This document shows positions 1 through 6,559 of a stretch of DNA of 6,559 nt, piece after piece (the stretch's first letter is position 1; every line of letters starts with the position of its first letter). The notes beneath the pieces were generated by a model, which was given only the letters and a program-made list of their open reading frames with translations, had not been told where the DNA came from and searched no databases. The stretch is from an uncultured Bacteroidales bacterium (GTDB lineage: Bacteria > Bacteroidota > Bacteroidia > Bacteroidales > Muribaculaceae). Location of the stretch: assembly GCA_945828175.1 (NCBI GenBank), contig CALZQD010000100.1, forward strand, positions 1 to 6,559. The letters run 5' to 3'. The position numbers and the translations under genes were made by a program.

Positions 1-50
1 GATCTACACACTTCATATCGTCGGCAGCGTCAGATGTGTATAAGAGACAG
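1..50 (+). other. Illumina Nextera adapter (non-genomic)
   Basis: Bases 18-31 read TCGTCGGCAGCGTC and 32-50 read AGATGTGTATAAGAGACAG, which together are the standard Nextera Read 1 transposase adapter. Bases 1-9 (GATCTACAC) match the end of the P5 primer, and the 8 bases between (10-17, ACTTCATA) sit where the i5 index belongs. This is library adapter left on the contig end, so the genome begins at base 51. The minus-strand reading of 32-50 gives the peptide LSLIHI, a typical product of adapter contamination. Confidence 0.97.
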
Positions 51-212
51 GGCCCCTATACCATGTTCATCAAACTCTATGCCCGCGACAACGAGCATCT
101 GATGGACCTGCTGAACAACAAGATACAAATGATACCCGGCGTCATCGGCACCGAGACGCTCATCTCGCTCGACCACTCGATCGACAGGGTCATCCACATC
201 AACTACGAATAA
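51..212 (+). CDS. Lrp/AsnC family transcriptional regulator, C-terminal fragment
   Basis: This is an open frame from the first genomic base to TAA at 210-212, giving 53 residues starting GPYTMFIKLYARDNEHL and ending IDRVIHINYE. The pattern of a beta strand, then a helix (DNEHLMDLLNNKI), then IPGV, then TETLISLDHSI matches the end of the RAM/AsnC ligand-binding domain. In this family that domain binds an amino acid and drives oligomer assembly. The N-terminal helix-turn-helix and the true start lie beyond the contig end, where adapter replaces the genome. The ATG at 63 is internal, not the start. The gene runs towards pfkA with about 200 bases between them, and pfkA has its own promoter, so the two are probably separate units. 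The ligand and targets cannot be told from this fragment. Confidence 0.8.
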   Translation, partial: GPYTMFIKLYARDNEHLMDLLNNKIQMIPGVIGTETLISLDHSIDRVIHINYE

Positions 213-272
213 GAGCCGGTTGAAGACAGGCGATTTACGACGCCGGACAGCCGCTAACCCGGCGCCGGCCCA

Positions 273-301
273 CCGACAAAAAATTGACAAACATTTGTCG
301 G
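273..301. promoter_or_regulatory. Inverted repeat upstream of the pfkA promoter (operator or weak terminator)
   Basis: CCGACAAA (273-280) is the exact reverse complement of TTTGTCGG (294-301). A second, nested copy, GACAAA (286-291), also pairs with TTTGTC (294-299) across a 2-base centre, forming the 14-base palindrome GACAAACATTTGTC. It ends 7 bases before the -33 box of the pfkA promoter, a fitting place for a dimeric regulator. It is followed by a T-rich stretch (305-319), so weak termination of the upstream Lrp-type gene is the alternative. The repeat is seen directly; its role is inferred. Confidence 0.45.
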
Positions 302-306
302 AAATA

Positions 307-339
307 TTTTGTTTGTTTTAACATAATCCCTTAACTTTG
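307..339 (+). promoter_or_regulatory. Bacteroidetes-type promoter for pfkA
   Basis: A TTTTG box (307-311) and TAACTTTG (332-339) are separated by 20 bases. They match the Bacteroidetes -33 (TTTG) and -7 (TAnnTTTG) elements, with all fixed positions present. Transcription would start near 344-346 and leave a 5' leader of about 65 bases before the pfkA ATG. The same octamer and spacing recur before the gene at 3185, which strengthens both calls. Confidence 0.75.
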
Positions 340-410
340 TTAGGCTAATCCTAAGAGAGTAAAAAAGATTTTGTGATTACTAATCAACGGTCTACAAACA
401 TAACACGAAT

Positions 411-1391
411 ATGGGACAAATCAAATGCATCGGAATTCTGACCTCAGGCGGTGACGCTCCGGGCATGAATGCAGCCATACGCGCCGTGACGCGTTCGGCA
501 ATCTTCAGCGGGCTGAAAGTCAAAGGTATCTACCGCGGCTATCGCGGCCTCATCGCCGACGAAATCGTCGAGTTCAAGACACAGAACGTATCGAACATCA
601 TCCAGCAGGGCGGCACCATCCTTAAAACCGCGCGCTGCAAGGAATTCATGACGCCCGAAGGCCGCCAGCTGGCCTACGACGTCATCCGCCGTCATGAAAT
701 CGACGCCCTCGTGGTTATCGGCGGCGACGGCTCGCTCTCGGGCGCGCGCATCTTCGCCAACGAATTCAACTTCCCCATCATCGGCCTGCCCGGCACGATT
801 GACAACGACCTCTACGGCACCGACACGACAATCGGCTATGACACAGCGCTCAACACCATCATGGAGTGTGTCGATAAAATCCGCGACACGGCGACGAGCC
901 ACGAGCGCCTCTTCTTTATCGAAGTCATGGGCCGCGACGCCGGCTTCCTCGCCCTTAACGGCGCCATCGCCTCGGGAGCCGAAGCAGCCATCATCCCCGA
1001 AATCTCGACCGAGGTCGACCAGTTGGCCGAGCTGATTCAGAACGGTTTCCGCAAGAGCAAAAACTCGTCGATCGTCCTCGTGGCCGAAAGCCCCGTTACC
1101 GGCGGCGCGATGGGCCTGGCAGAGCGCGTCAAGAACGAATATCCGAGCTACGACGTGCGCGTGTCGATCCTCGGTCACCTCCAGCGCGGCGGCTCGCCGA
1201 CAGCCCACGACCGCATCCTCGCCTCACGCATGGGCGCGGCCGCCATCGACGCCCTGCTCGAAGACCAGCGCAATGTGATGATCGGCGTCAAGAACGACGA
1301 AATCGTCTATGTACCTTTCTCCAAAGCAATTAAAAACGACAAACCCATCAACCGCGAGCTGCTCAACACACTGAGACGCCTCTCGATATGA
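411..1391 (+). CDS. pfkA: ATP-dependent 6-phosphofructokinase
   Basis: This cytoplasmic enzyme phosphorylates fructose 6-phosphate to fructose 1,6-bisphosphate, the committed step of glycolysis. The 326 residues are a full-length match to the bacterial PfkA family. Visible motifs are [10 protein letters not shown] (11-20), GGDGS (104-108), PGTIDND (127-133, with Asp131 as the expected catalytic base), MGR (173-175) and HLQRGG (256-261). Gly107 (E. coli Gly104) indicates ATP rather than pyrophosphate as donor; PPi enzymes usually have Asp there. Substrate arginines equivalent to E. coli Arg162, Arg243 and Arg252 are present as Arg166, Arg250 and Arg259. In the effector site Arg24 and Arg28 match E. 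coli Arg21 and Arg25, but E. coli Arg54 aligns with Thr57, so ADP/PEP control may differ. The ATG lies about 70 bases after a clear promoter and the N-terminus aligns with the family start. A helicase gene follows after 39 bases. Confidence 0.97.
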   Translation: MGQIKCIGILTSGGDAPGMNAAIRAVTRSAIFSGLKVKGIYRGYRGLIADEIVEFKTQNVSNIIQQGGTILKTARCKEFMTPEGRQLAYDVIRRHEIDALVVIGGDGSLSGARIFANEFNFPIIGLPGTIDNDLYGTDTTIGYDTALNTIMECVDKIRDTATSHERLFFIEVMGRDAGFLALNGAIASGAEAAIIPEISTEVDQLAELIQNGFRKSKNSSIVLVAESPVTGGAMGLAERVKNEYPSYDVRVSILGHLQRGGSPTAHDRILASRMGAAAIDALLEDQRNVMIGVKNDEIVYVPFSKAIKNDKPINRELLNTLRRLSI

Positions 1392-1430
1392 TGAAGTTAA
1401 TATTCAGAATAGCTTCGGAGACAACAAGAT

Positions 1431-2822
<1,392 letters not shown>

Positions 2823-2849
2823 GGAGCAAGGCCATTCTTTGCGACAAGG

Positions 2850-2911
2850 GAAGAACAAAAGACAGAAGAACAAAAGGACACAAGATTTTAAGTTTTTATG
2901 TTCTTGTGTTC
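2850..2911. repeat. Short direct repeats and AT-rich hairpin after the helicase gene
   Basis: GAAGAACAAAAG occurs twice with a 15-base period (2850-2861 and 2865-2876). Directly after it, GGACACAAGA (2876-2885) pairs with TCTTGTGTTC (2902-2911), giving 10 pairs including one G-T, across a 16-base loop. A further ACACAAG lies at 2918-2924. The + strand hairpin has no T-tract after it; read on the minus strand it is followed by CTTTTGTTCTT. It may help end the helicase transcript, but this is not a classical terminator. Confidence 0.45.
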
Positions 2912-2930
2912 ATAATTACACAAGCATTGA

Positions 2931-2964
2931 TTTGAACTTTTTGGCGGGCGGGGCGTTAGATTGG
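2931..2964 (+). promoter_or_regulatory. Possible promoter for the candidate structured RNA
   Basis: TTTG (2931-2934) and TAGATTGG (2957-2964) lie 22 bases apart. The second box matches TAnnTTTG at 5 of its 6 fixed positions. It predicts a transcript start near 2970, which is where the first helix of the candidate RNA begins. One mismatch and a long spacer make it weaker than the promoters at 307 and 3129. Confidence 0.3.
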
Positions 2965-2969
2965 CAAGA

Positions 2970-3132
2970 AGGTTAAAATCGATGCCTCTGTGAGTCAGTC
3001 GTCGGGATAGAAATCCCCACACAGCGGATGAAATCGCCGCAGGACGCTCTCTCCTCTATCATGCCGGAGGCTGATTATATGACACACTACGACCCGGACA
3101 TTGAGCGCTCGATGGCCGGGTCGCCTGTTTTT
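2970..3132 (+). ncRNA. Candidate structured small RNA of unknown family, ending in a terminator
   Basis: No convincing gene occupies this stretch, but it folds as a nested set of helices found by eye. P1 is TAAAATC (2974-2980) with GATTATA (3073-3079), with one mismatch. P2 is GCCTCTG (2984-2990) with CGGAGGC (3065-3071), with one G-U. P3 is CGTC (3000-3003) with GACG (3043-3046). P3 encloses hairpin A, GGGAT-AGAA-ATCCC (3004-3017), and hairpin B, GCGG (3024-3027) with CCGC (3037-3040). An intrinsic terminator follows at 3090-3132, and a weak promoter predicts a start near 2970. This would be a stand-alone RNA of roughly 160 bases. I do not recognise the family: it lacks the SRP RNA GGAAG-type core and the cobalamin riboswitch box. 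A closing stem, internal loop and apical part loosely recall 6S RNA, but I cannot claim that. A long 3' untranslated region of the helicase mRNA is the alternative. Confidence 0.45.
3090..3132 (+). terminator. Strong intrinsic terminator
   Basis: CGACCCGG (3090-3097) pairs perfectly with CCGGGTCG (3116-3123). Inside it, after one A-G mismatch, CATTGA (3099-3104) pairs with TCGATG (3109-3114) around a GCGC loop. CCTG and then five T bases (3128-3132) follow. This is a typical GC-rich hairpin plus T-tract acting on the + strand. It ends whatever is transcribed from the region before it: the candidate RNA, the pfkA-helicase mRNA, or both. Confidence 0.85.
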
Positions 3133-3161
3133 GGCCGTCAACGATTTTTTATGTAACTTTG
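3129..3161 (+). promoter_or_regulatory. Bacteroidetes-type promoter for the unknown membrane protein
   Basis: TTTTG (3129-3133) and TAACTTTG (3154-3161) are 20 bases apart, the same boxes and spacing as the pfkA promoter. Transcription would start near 3167, leaving a leader of about 18 bases before the ATG at 3185. The -33 box lies on the T-tract of the preceding terminator, so the two elements share bases 3129-3132. Confidence 0.75.
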
Positions 3162-3184
3162 AACATTATTCTTAAGATAAGAAG

Positions 3185-4846
3185 ATGAATCAGTTGCAAC
3201 TGTATATATCACGCTCGGCCGACGGCTTCAAGGTCCTCGCCGAAGTCAACGCCACTGAAAACGTCAGGCGCGAAATCACCGCCTCGTCAGCGGCTGCGCT
3301 CGGCCTCGTCGACTATGACCCCAAGGAGAAGACGGTTTTCTACACCCTAACCTATATCCACGGCGGCACAATCGTCAGGGTCATACGCACCATCCCCGAC
3401 CACTCGCCCGACTATCTCGAAGTGGCAGTCTTTGTGCCCGAGGAGCTTATGCTCGACGACGGCGTCTTCAGCGACATCATCGACAACATCACCCGCAAGG
3501 TGCTTAACGCCGGCTTCACGCGCGAGGATCTCGACGAGCTGCGCGACATATTCTCGCTCACTTACGAGGCTGAGGCTGACCCTGCTGCAGCACTGCCGTC
3601 GGAGGGTTCGGAGTTCGGTCTATACTGCTACGGCGGCAAGACGGGACGACCGATAGGCGACGTCTGGCACACGCTCTACCGCCCCGAGTGGGCCACCTGC
3701 AAGGGCGTAATCCTGCTCGAAGACCCGCTGAAAATAAAGGACGGCAGCCGCACCGACGACCTGAGCAATGACGAGCTCGCACCCGTCGTCACCCTGCTTC
3801 AGCCGGCCGAATCGCCCTTAGGCTTCGTGCCGCACATCTACCGCCACGTCTTCGACCGGCCATTCCGCGTCACCCTCGGCAGCGAGGTAGACATCGTCTG
3901 GCGTCAGCCCGGCTTCGAGGATGTAACCCAGCACTTTAAGGTGACGGCCGACAGACTCAGACCCGAGGAGCCGTCAGACTCTATTTCGCGCAAGGCCATC
4001 TCGCCGGCGTCGTTCCTGGTGACGTCGCGCGACACGGGCGAGCCACTGCTCGACTGCCGCATCACGGTCAATGGCGTTGAAATCGACGAAGCGCGCCGCT
4101 TCACCGTGCCCGAGCTGAGTAACGCCCGCATAAGCGTCGAGGCCAAAGGATACCTGACATTCAAGGGCATAGTCGACCTGTCGTCGAACTCGCAGGTGTC
4201 GGTGCAGATGCAGAAACGCCATAAAGTCTACCGCTTCGTGCTGCCGGTCTCTCTCGGCGACGGCGAGTCGACAGTGAAATTCGAGCTACATACACAGCGC
4301 GCCATAACGGCCTGCCCGGTCGACGGTTATGTCGTCGAAGGCCGCATCGACGAGGGCGAGAAGGCCGTCAACCGCCTGCGCCGCGAACATTCGCTGCGCC
4401 GCCTCGTCACACTGCGCGAGCTTGTCTTCGCCCTCGCGGGACTCGTCGTCGGCATCGTCATCATGACGATAGCGATGTTTGTCGACGGCGACGAAGACCC
4501 GGCCAAGGTCGAGACTGTCGTCAGCGAGCTGCCTGTTGCTTCATACGCCGAGGCCTGCGACTATCTCGATTCCAACAAGATATGGACGCGCGACCGCCTC
4601 GAAGCCATCCCGGGACTCGAGGGGCTCTTCGACGAGCTGAACACATATAACTTCGACCGCATCATCGACTACCGCGGCCCGATGCTCTCGTCGTCGAAAA
4701 ACTTCGGCGCCGTTGTCAAGGCCGCGCGCCACGCCCGCGAGAAAGGTGTCGACCCGCGCCGCGAGCCGACTCACGCCCCGACATATAACCGCGATGGCGA
4801 CTCGGCAATCAACTGGAGGGGATATACTTATTGGATAGACCCTTAA
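3185..4846 (+). CDS. Conserved-looking protein of unknown function with one membrane segment
   Basis: I do not recognise a named family. The 553-residue protein has no signal peptide. It has a soluble N-terminal part (about 1-260) with a GLYCYGGKTGRPIG stretch (145-158), then a beta-rich segment (about 273-345) that reads like a PEGA or carboxypeptidase-regulatory-type sandwich, including ISVEAKGYLTFKGIVDL (316-332). A second beta-rich stretch (348-386) follows. One hydrophobic helix (about 413-433, LVFALAGLVVGIVIMTIAMF) comes after basic residues (RLRREHSLRR, 397-406), so by the positive-inside rule the N-terminal 410 residues face the cytoplasm and the last 120 the periplasm. The C-terminal part contains YLDSNKIWTRDRLEAIPGLEGLFDELN (460-486), which looks like a small helical domain. 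No catalytic motif is evident. It has its own promoter and is followed by a repeat-rich gap, so it probably stands alone. Codon use resembles its neighbours, with no sign of recent transfer. Confidence 0.85.
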   Translation: MNQLQLYISRSADGFKVLAEVNATENVRREITASSAAALGLVDYDPKEKTVFYTLTYIHGGTIVRVIRTIPDHSPDYLEVAVFVPEELMLDDGVFSDIIDNITRKVLNAGFTREDLDELRDIFSLTYEAEADPAAALPSEGSEFGLYCYGGKTGRPIGDVWHTLYRPEWATCKGVILLEDPLKIKDGSRTDDLSNDELAPVVTLLQPAESPLGFVPHIYRHVFDRPFRVTLGSEVDIVWRQPGFEDVTQHFKVTADRLRPEEPSDSISRKAISPASFLVTSRDTGEPLLDCRITVNGVEIDEARRFTVPELSNARISVEAKGYLTFKGIVDLSSNSQVSVQMQKRHKVYRFVLPVSLGDGESTVKFELHTQRAITACPVDGYVVEGRIDEGEKAVNRLRREHSLRRLVTLRELVFALAGLVVGIVIMTIAMFVDGDEDPAKVETVVSELPVASYAEACDYLDSNKIWTRDRLEAIPGLEGLFDELNTYNFDRIIDYRGPMLSSSKNFGAVVKAARHAREKGVDPRREPTHAPTYNRDGDSAINWRGYTYWIDP

Positions 4847-4847
4847 G

Positions 4848-4910
4848 CAATGCACAATGCACAATTCACAATGCACAATTCACAATGCACAATTCATAAT
4901 TCACAATTAG
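4848..4910. repeat. Heptamer tandem array, CAATGCA/CAATTCA
   Basis: Nine consecutive 7-base units start 2 bases after the upstream stop codon. In order they are CAATGCA, CAATGCA, CAATTCA, CAATGCA, CAATTCA, CAATGCA, CAATTCA, TAATTCA and CAATTAG. The middle is a 14-base unit (CAATTCACAATGCA) repeated at 4862 and 4876. From memory, similar AT-rich simple arrays occur between genes in other Bacteroidales; their role is unknown. Confidence 0.9.
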
Positions 4911-4928
4911 TCTAATTAGTCTAATTGG
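4905..4928. repeat. 9-base tandem repeat AATTAGTCT
   Basis: AATTAGTCT occurs twice in tandem (4905-4913 and 4914-4922), followed by a partial copy AATTGG. It joins directly onto the heptamer array and includes the palindrome CTAATTAG (4912-4919). ATTGGACCAAT (4924-4934) just after is an inverted repeat around a single base. Confidence 0.8.
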
Positions 4929-4940
4929 ACCAATAGGCCA

Positions 4941-4971
4941 ATTCAACATTCAACATTCAAAATTCAAAATT
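4941..4971. repeat. Second heptamer array, ATTCAAC/ATTCAAA, before ribE
   Basis: ATTCAAC occurs twice (4941-4954), then ATTCAAA twice (4955-4968), then a partial ATT. It ends 8 bases before the ribE start codon. With the two arrays before it, nearly all of the 133-base gap is short-period repeat. I find no TAnnTTTG box in this gap, so the ribE promoter is unidentified. Confidence 0.85.
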
Positions 4972-4979
4972 ATATAGAG

Positions 4980-5591
4980 ATGTTTTCCGGCATAGTAGAA
5001 GAAGCCGCGACGGTTGCGGCAATCAGCAAGAAGGACGGCAACGTCACCCTCAGAATAAAATCGTCGTTTGCCGACGAGCTTACAATCGACCAGTCGGTCG
5101 CACATAATGGCGTGTGCCTCACGGTAGTAGCGCTTCACCCCGACAGCTCCTACGAGGTGACGGCCATACGCGAGACGCTCGAGCGCTCGAACCTCGGCGG
5201 CCTACTCCCCGGCGACCGAGTCAACCTCGAACGCTCGATGATGATGAACGGCCGCCTCGACGGACACATCGTCCAGGGCCACGTCGACTGCACCGCCCGC
5301 TGCGAGTCGGTCGAAGACGCCGACGGCAGCCGCTACTTCAAATTTGTCTACGACATCGACCCCGAGATGGTCGCAAAGGGCTACATGACAGTCGAGAAGG
5401 GTTCGGTGACGGTCAACGGCGTGAGCCTGACCGTATGCGACAGCGAGCCGCGCAGCTTCCGCGTCGCCATCATCCCCTACACTTTCGAGCACACAAACTT
5501 CCGCGACATCAAGGTCGGCAGCGTCGTCAACATCGAGTTTGACATCATCGGCAAGTATATCGCCCGCATGGCCGAGCTTAAAGCCATCTGA
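4980..5591 (+). CDS. ribE: Riboflavin synthase, alpha subunit
   Basis: This cytoplasmic enzyme converts two molecules of 6,7-dimethyl-8-ribityllumazine into riboflavin and 5-amino-6-ribitylaminouracil, the last step of riboflavin synthesis; the family acts as a trimer. The 203 residues fit the usual length and show two lumazine-binding domains in tandem. Domain 1 (about 1-95) begins with the diagnostic MFSGIVEE and holds HNGVCLTV (42-49). Domain 2 (about 96-190) holds GHIVQGHVD (95-103) and the matching VNGVSLTV (145-152). The start is fixed because MFxGIVE is the family's N-terminus. The gene opens a tight cluster: tcdA begins 5 bases after its stop. No other riboflavin genes are present, and I see no FMN riboswitch upstream, only AT-rich repeats. 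Confidence 0.97.
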   Translation: MFSGIVEEAATVAAISKKDGNVTLRIKSSFADELTIDQSVAHNGVCLTVVALHPDSSYEVTAIRETLERSNLGGLLPGDRVNLERSMMMNGRLDGHIVQGHVDCTARCESVEDADGSRYFKFVYDIDPEMVAKGYMTVEKGSVTVNGVSLTVCDSEPRSFRVAIIPYTFEHTNFRDIKVGSVVNIEFDIIGKYIARMAELKAI

Positions 5592-5596
5592 GCACG

Positions 5597-6358
5597 ATGT
5601 ATAGCCGTGACGAAATCTTCGCCCGTGAGCGCCTTGTCGCCGGCGACGCCATGATGGAGGCCTTAGGCCGCACGCGCGTCATCGTCTTCGGTGTCGGCGG
5701 CGTCGGCTCATGGTGCTGCGAGGCGCTCTGCCGCAGCGCCATAGGACATATCACACTGGTAGACAGCGACCTTGTAGCCGTCAGCAACATCAACCGCCAG
5801 CTCATGGCGACGACGTCGACCGTCGGCACGCCGAAGGTCGAAGCTTTAGCCCGACGCCTGCGCGACATCAATCCCGGCGCCGACATCATAGCCCGGCAGG
5901 AAGCATACACCGCCGAGACCGCCGACAGCTTCGACTTGGGCTCGTATGACTACGTCATTGACGCCATCGACTCGCTCGAGAACAAGGCGCTGCTGATACT
6001 GCGCGCCACGGCGGCCGACACAGTGCTCTTCAGCTCGATGGGCGCGGCACGCAAGCTCGACACGACCAAAATCGGCGTCGCCGAGTTCTTCAAGGTCGAG
6101 GGCTGCCCGCTCGCGCGCGCCCTGCGCACCCATTTCAGACGCCGCTCGACTTTCCCGGCACGCAAATTCAAATGCGTCTACAGCCCCGAGACCATCCCCA
6201 ACCGCCTCGAGGCAGAGCGCCCCGCAGAAGCGTCGGCCGACGACAGCTGGACGGCCTCGAAAGCGACCGTCAACGGCACTTTCGCCCACACGACAGCCGT
6301 CTTCGGCATGACCCTGGCCGGACTCGTCGTCGAAGACCTATATAAGAAAAACCTATGA
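5597..6358 (+). CDS. tcdA: tRNA threonylcarbamoyladenosine dehydratase (E1/ThiF-like)
   Basis: TcdA (CsdL/YgdL) uses ATP to dehydrate t6A at position 37 of ANN-decoding tRNAs to the cyclic form ct6A. The 253 residues carry the E1-like Rossmann nucleotide-binding motif GVGGVGS (32-38), acidic LVDSD (54-58), SNINRQLMA (63-71) and VIDAIDS (120-126), in the order and spacing of E. coli TcdA. The N-terminal RERLVAGDAMMEALGRTRV matches the family's opening helix, which supports this start. The length is close to the roughly 270 residues of the E. coli protein. A later VYSPE segment (194-198) resembles E. coli VFSTE. Relatives such as ThiF and MoeB are less likely, since the overall match is to TcdA and no thiamine or molybdopterin genes are nearby. 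It lies 5 bases after ribE, and its stop overlaps the next start (ATGA). Confidence 0.93.
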   Translation: MYSRDEIFARERLVAGDAMMEALGRTRVIVFGVGGVGSWCCEALCRSAIGHITLVDSDLVAVSNINRQLMATTSTVGTPKVEALARRLRDINPGADIIARQEAYTAETADSFDLGSYDYVIDAIDSLENKALLILRATAADTVLFSSMGAARKLDTTKIGVAEFFKVEGCPLARALRTHFRRRSTFPARKFKCVYSPETIPNRLEAERPAEASADDSWTASKATVNGTFAHTTAVFGMTLAGLVVEDLYKKNL

Positions 6359-6559
6359 AATCAAAGACTTACTACGGCTCGATACTGAAGCTCGGGCTGC
6401 CGATACTCGTCGGTCAGTTAGGCATGATTGTCGTCGGTTTCGCCGACAACATCATGGTCGGGCGTTACTCGACCGAAGCCCTGGCCTCGGCCTCGTTTGT
6501 CAACAACCTCTTCAATATCACGATATTCTGCTGCATCGGCTTCGCCTACGGCCTGACAC
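6355..6559 (+). CDS. MATE family efflux transporter, N-terminal fragment
   Basis: The frame opens at an ATG overlapping the tcdA stop (ATGA, 6355-6358) and runs off the window after 68 codons. The product starts MKSKTYYGSILKLGLPILVG and contains DNIMVGRYSTEALASASF (31-48), the pattern seen after the first helix of MATE proteins (D..MVG, then ALA). Two membrane helices are visible, about 11-34 and 44-67. MATE proteins are inner-membrane antiporters that export drugs or metabolites using a Na+ or H+ gradient; the substrate cannot be told here. The overlap indicates translational coupling with tcdA. About six-sevenths of a normal 440-460 residue protein is missing because the window ends. Confidence 0.9.
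   Translation, partial: MKSKTYYGSILKLGLPILVGQLGMIVVGFADNIMVGRYSTEALASASFVNNLFNITIFCCIGFAYGLT

Noticed and set aside
241..268. GC-rich inverted repeats (CGCCGG with CCGGCG, and the palindrome CCGGCGCCGG at 259-268) after the Lrp-type gene
   Set aside because: No T-tract follows directly and several pairings compete, so a terminator call is not supported.
30..290. Minus-strand open frame of 86 codons
   Set aside because: It runs into the adapter (its last residues, LSLIHI, are adapter) and lies over the Lrp-type reading frame on the other strand.
444..1208. Long minus-strand open frame (254 codons) opposite pfkA, with similar ones opposite the helicase, ribE and tcdA
   Set aside because: These are mirror frames produced by GC-rich codon use in well-supported + strand genes and contain no family motifs.
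2964..2990. tRNA T-arm-like stretch (GGTTAAAATCG)
   Set aside because: The invariant C of the T-loop is A here, and no acceptor stem, anticodon arm or CCA fits around it.
3028..3156. Small + strand open frame of 42 residues (starts MKSPQDALSS, stop in the -7 box)
   Set aside because: It runs through hairpin B and the intrinsic terminator and into the next promoter, has no recognisable motif, and is short enough to occur by chance. A remnant of a lost gene remains possible.
4848..4971. CRISPR array
   Set aside because: The repeats are 7-9 bases long and directly adjacent, with no spacers, and no cas gene is present.

Overview
The window looks like an assembled metagenomic contig from a Bacteroidales bacterium. 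Both clear promoters have the Bacteroidetes form (TTTTG, 20 bases, TAACTTTG), and no strong Shine-Dalgarno sequences stand out. The protein families and the GC-ended codons would suit a high-GC gut member such as Muribaculaceae, but the family assignment is a guess. The first 50 bases are not genomic: they are Illumina Nextera adapter joined to the insert at base 51.

Layout, all genes on the + strand. (1) 51-212: C-terminal end of an Lrp/AsnC-type regulator, cut by the contig end. (2) 213-410: intergenic region with a 14-base palindrome next to a Bacteroidetes promoter. (3) 411-2822: pfkA (ATP-dependent 6-phosphofructokinase), then 39 bases later a DEAD-box RNA helicase, probably one transcript. 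(4) 2823-3184: a gene-free stretch of about 360 bases holding short direct repeats, an AT-rich hairpin, a candidate structured RNA (about 2970-3132) ending in a strong intrinsic terminator, and the promoter of the next gene overlapping that terminator's T-tract. (5) 3185-4846: a 553-residue protein of unknown function with one membrane segment. (6) 4847-4979: AT-rich intergenic region built almost wholly of 7-base and 9-base tandem repeats. (7) 4980-6559: a tight cluster of riboflavin synthase, TcdA (tRNA t6A dehydratase) and the start of a MATE transporter, with 5 bases between the first two and an ATGA overlap between the second and third.

Most coding content is housekeeping: glycolysis, RNA remodelling, flavin synthesis and tRNA modification. 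The least explained parts are the candidate RNA between the helicase and the unknown protein, the unknown protein itself, and the heptamer arrays before ribE. I see no defence system, CRISPR array, transposase, rRNA or tRNA gene.
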